Of a DNA stretch of 5,522 bases, positions 5,421 to 5,522 are shown in pieces (the first letter of the stretch is position 1; each line of letters begins with the position of its first letter). Made by a program: the position numbers and the translations under genes. The notes below the pieces were generated by a model that saw only the letters and a list, made by a program, of their open reading frames with translations, did not search any database and had not been told where the DNA came from. The DNA is from an uncultured Eubacteriales bacterium (GTDB lineage Bacteria; Bacillota_A; Clostridia; Oscillospirales; Oscillospiraceae), in contig CATIYU010000023.1 of the NCBI GenBank assembly GCA_949739085.1, positions 1-5,522 of the forward strand. The letters are read 5' to 3'.

Positions 5421-5522
5421 TTACCTGCGAAATTCCGGGGAAAAATCAACCTCCCCAATAAAGTTGTAGTGTACGTCAATCCGCTGGATGCGGTGGCCGC
5501 TGGACTTGTCGGCTTCGTGGAC
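5421..5522 (-). CDS. Large serine recombinase, C-terminal 33 residues (5' part outside window)
   Basis: Reading the minus strand from the right edge gives 33 residues and a TAA at 5423-5421. The stretch VHEADKSSGHRIQRIDVHYN, followed by FIGEVDF and a short SPEFRR end, is the characteristic C-terminus of large serine site-specific recombinases carrying a DUF4368-type tail, common in integrative elements of gut Firmicutes (relatives of TnpX and TndX). The catalytic serine domain, recombinase domain and zinc ribbon would lie to the right, outside the window. The enzyme would cut and join attachment sites to insert or excise the element. Its 3' end points at the broken methylase, about 115 bp from the presumed junction. 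The identification comes from the tail pattern only, but the pattern is distinctive. Confidence 0.75.
   Translation of the reverse strand, partial: VHEADKSSGHRIQRIDVHYNFIGEVDFSPEFRR

Larger units (their letters stand above)
5304..5522. mobile_element. Right-hand part begins a serine-recombinase mobile element (end of element at the methylase junction)
   Basis: Methylase-like coding sense stops after the codons for NPP (5295-5303). From there to 5420 there is non-coding DNA with two inverted repeats, followed by the 3' end of a minus-strand serine recombinase that runs off the window. In elements of the Tn4451/Tn5397 type the large serine recombinase gene sits at one end of the element. This layout therefore suggests the element boundary lies at about 5304. 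The exact boundary and core dinucleotide cannot be fixed without the other junction. Confidence 0.55.

Noticed and set aside
5279..5479. 66-codon minus-strand frame crossing the junction
   Set aside because: It overlaps the recombinase tail in a different frame and runs through the hairpin and the methylase end, so it is not a real gene.

Overview
The window looks like a piece of a GC-rich gut Clostridia genome, most likely Oscillospiraceae (Flavonifractor or Oscillibacter-like). This rests on protein style, strong GGGAGG ribosome-binding sites and GC near 62% in a sampled line of the chromosomal part. The genus is an inference. The window has two halves of different character, separated by a composition step inside the 3' end of one gene.

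Bases 1-2340 are a compact plus-strand run of ordinary chromosomal genes. They comprise the 3' part of a beta-CASP metallo-beta-lactamase RNase, a 244-aa protein of unknown function (possibly GNAT-like), and a 215-aa protein with a ParB/sulfiredoxin-like DGHTR motif. A 149-bp intergenic region follows. It holds a small hairpin and the start signals of rlmD (2490-4115), a 23S rRNA uracil-5-methyltransferase of the RumA/RlmCD family. RlmD carries all its cluster and catalytic residues plus a C-terminal extension of about 95 residues.

Within that extension the DNA becomes AT-richer. Only 15 bp after the rlmD stop begins a low-GC restriction-modification gene, an N-terminal PD-(D/E)XK nuclease-like domain fused to an N6-adenine DNA methylase. 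The gene is broken. One frameshift lies near 4617, a second near 5287, and homology ends at about 5304, in the middle of catalytic motif IV (NPP, with the aromatic residue lost).

Past that point is a non-coding stretch with two inverted repeats. Then, on the minus strand, comes the C-terminal end of a large serine recombinase (5421-5522), too short to show as an ordinary ORF. The simplest reading is that a serine-recombinase mobile element inserted into the methylase gene at its NPPY codons. The methylase may itself be cargo of an older element sitting at the 3' end of rlmD, a gene known as an integration site for conjugative elements in other Firmicutes. The nested-element model is an inference; the broken methylase and the recombinase tail can be read directly.
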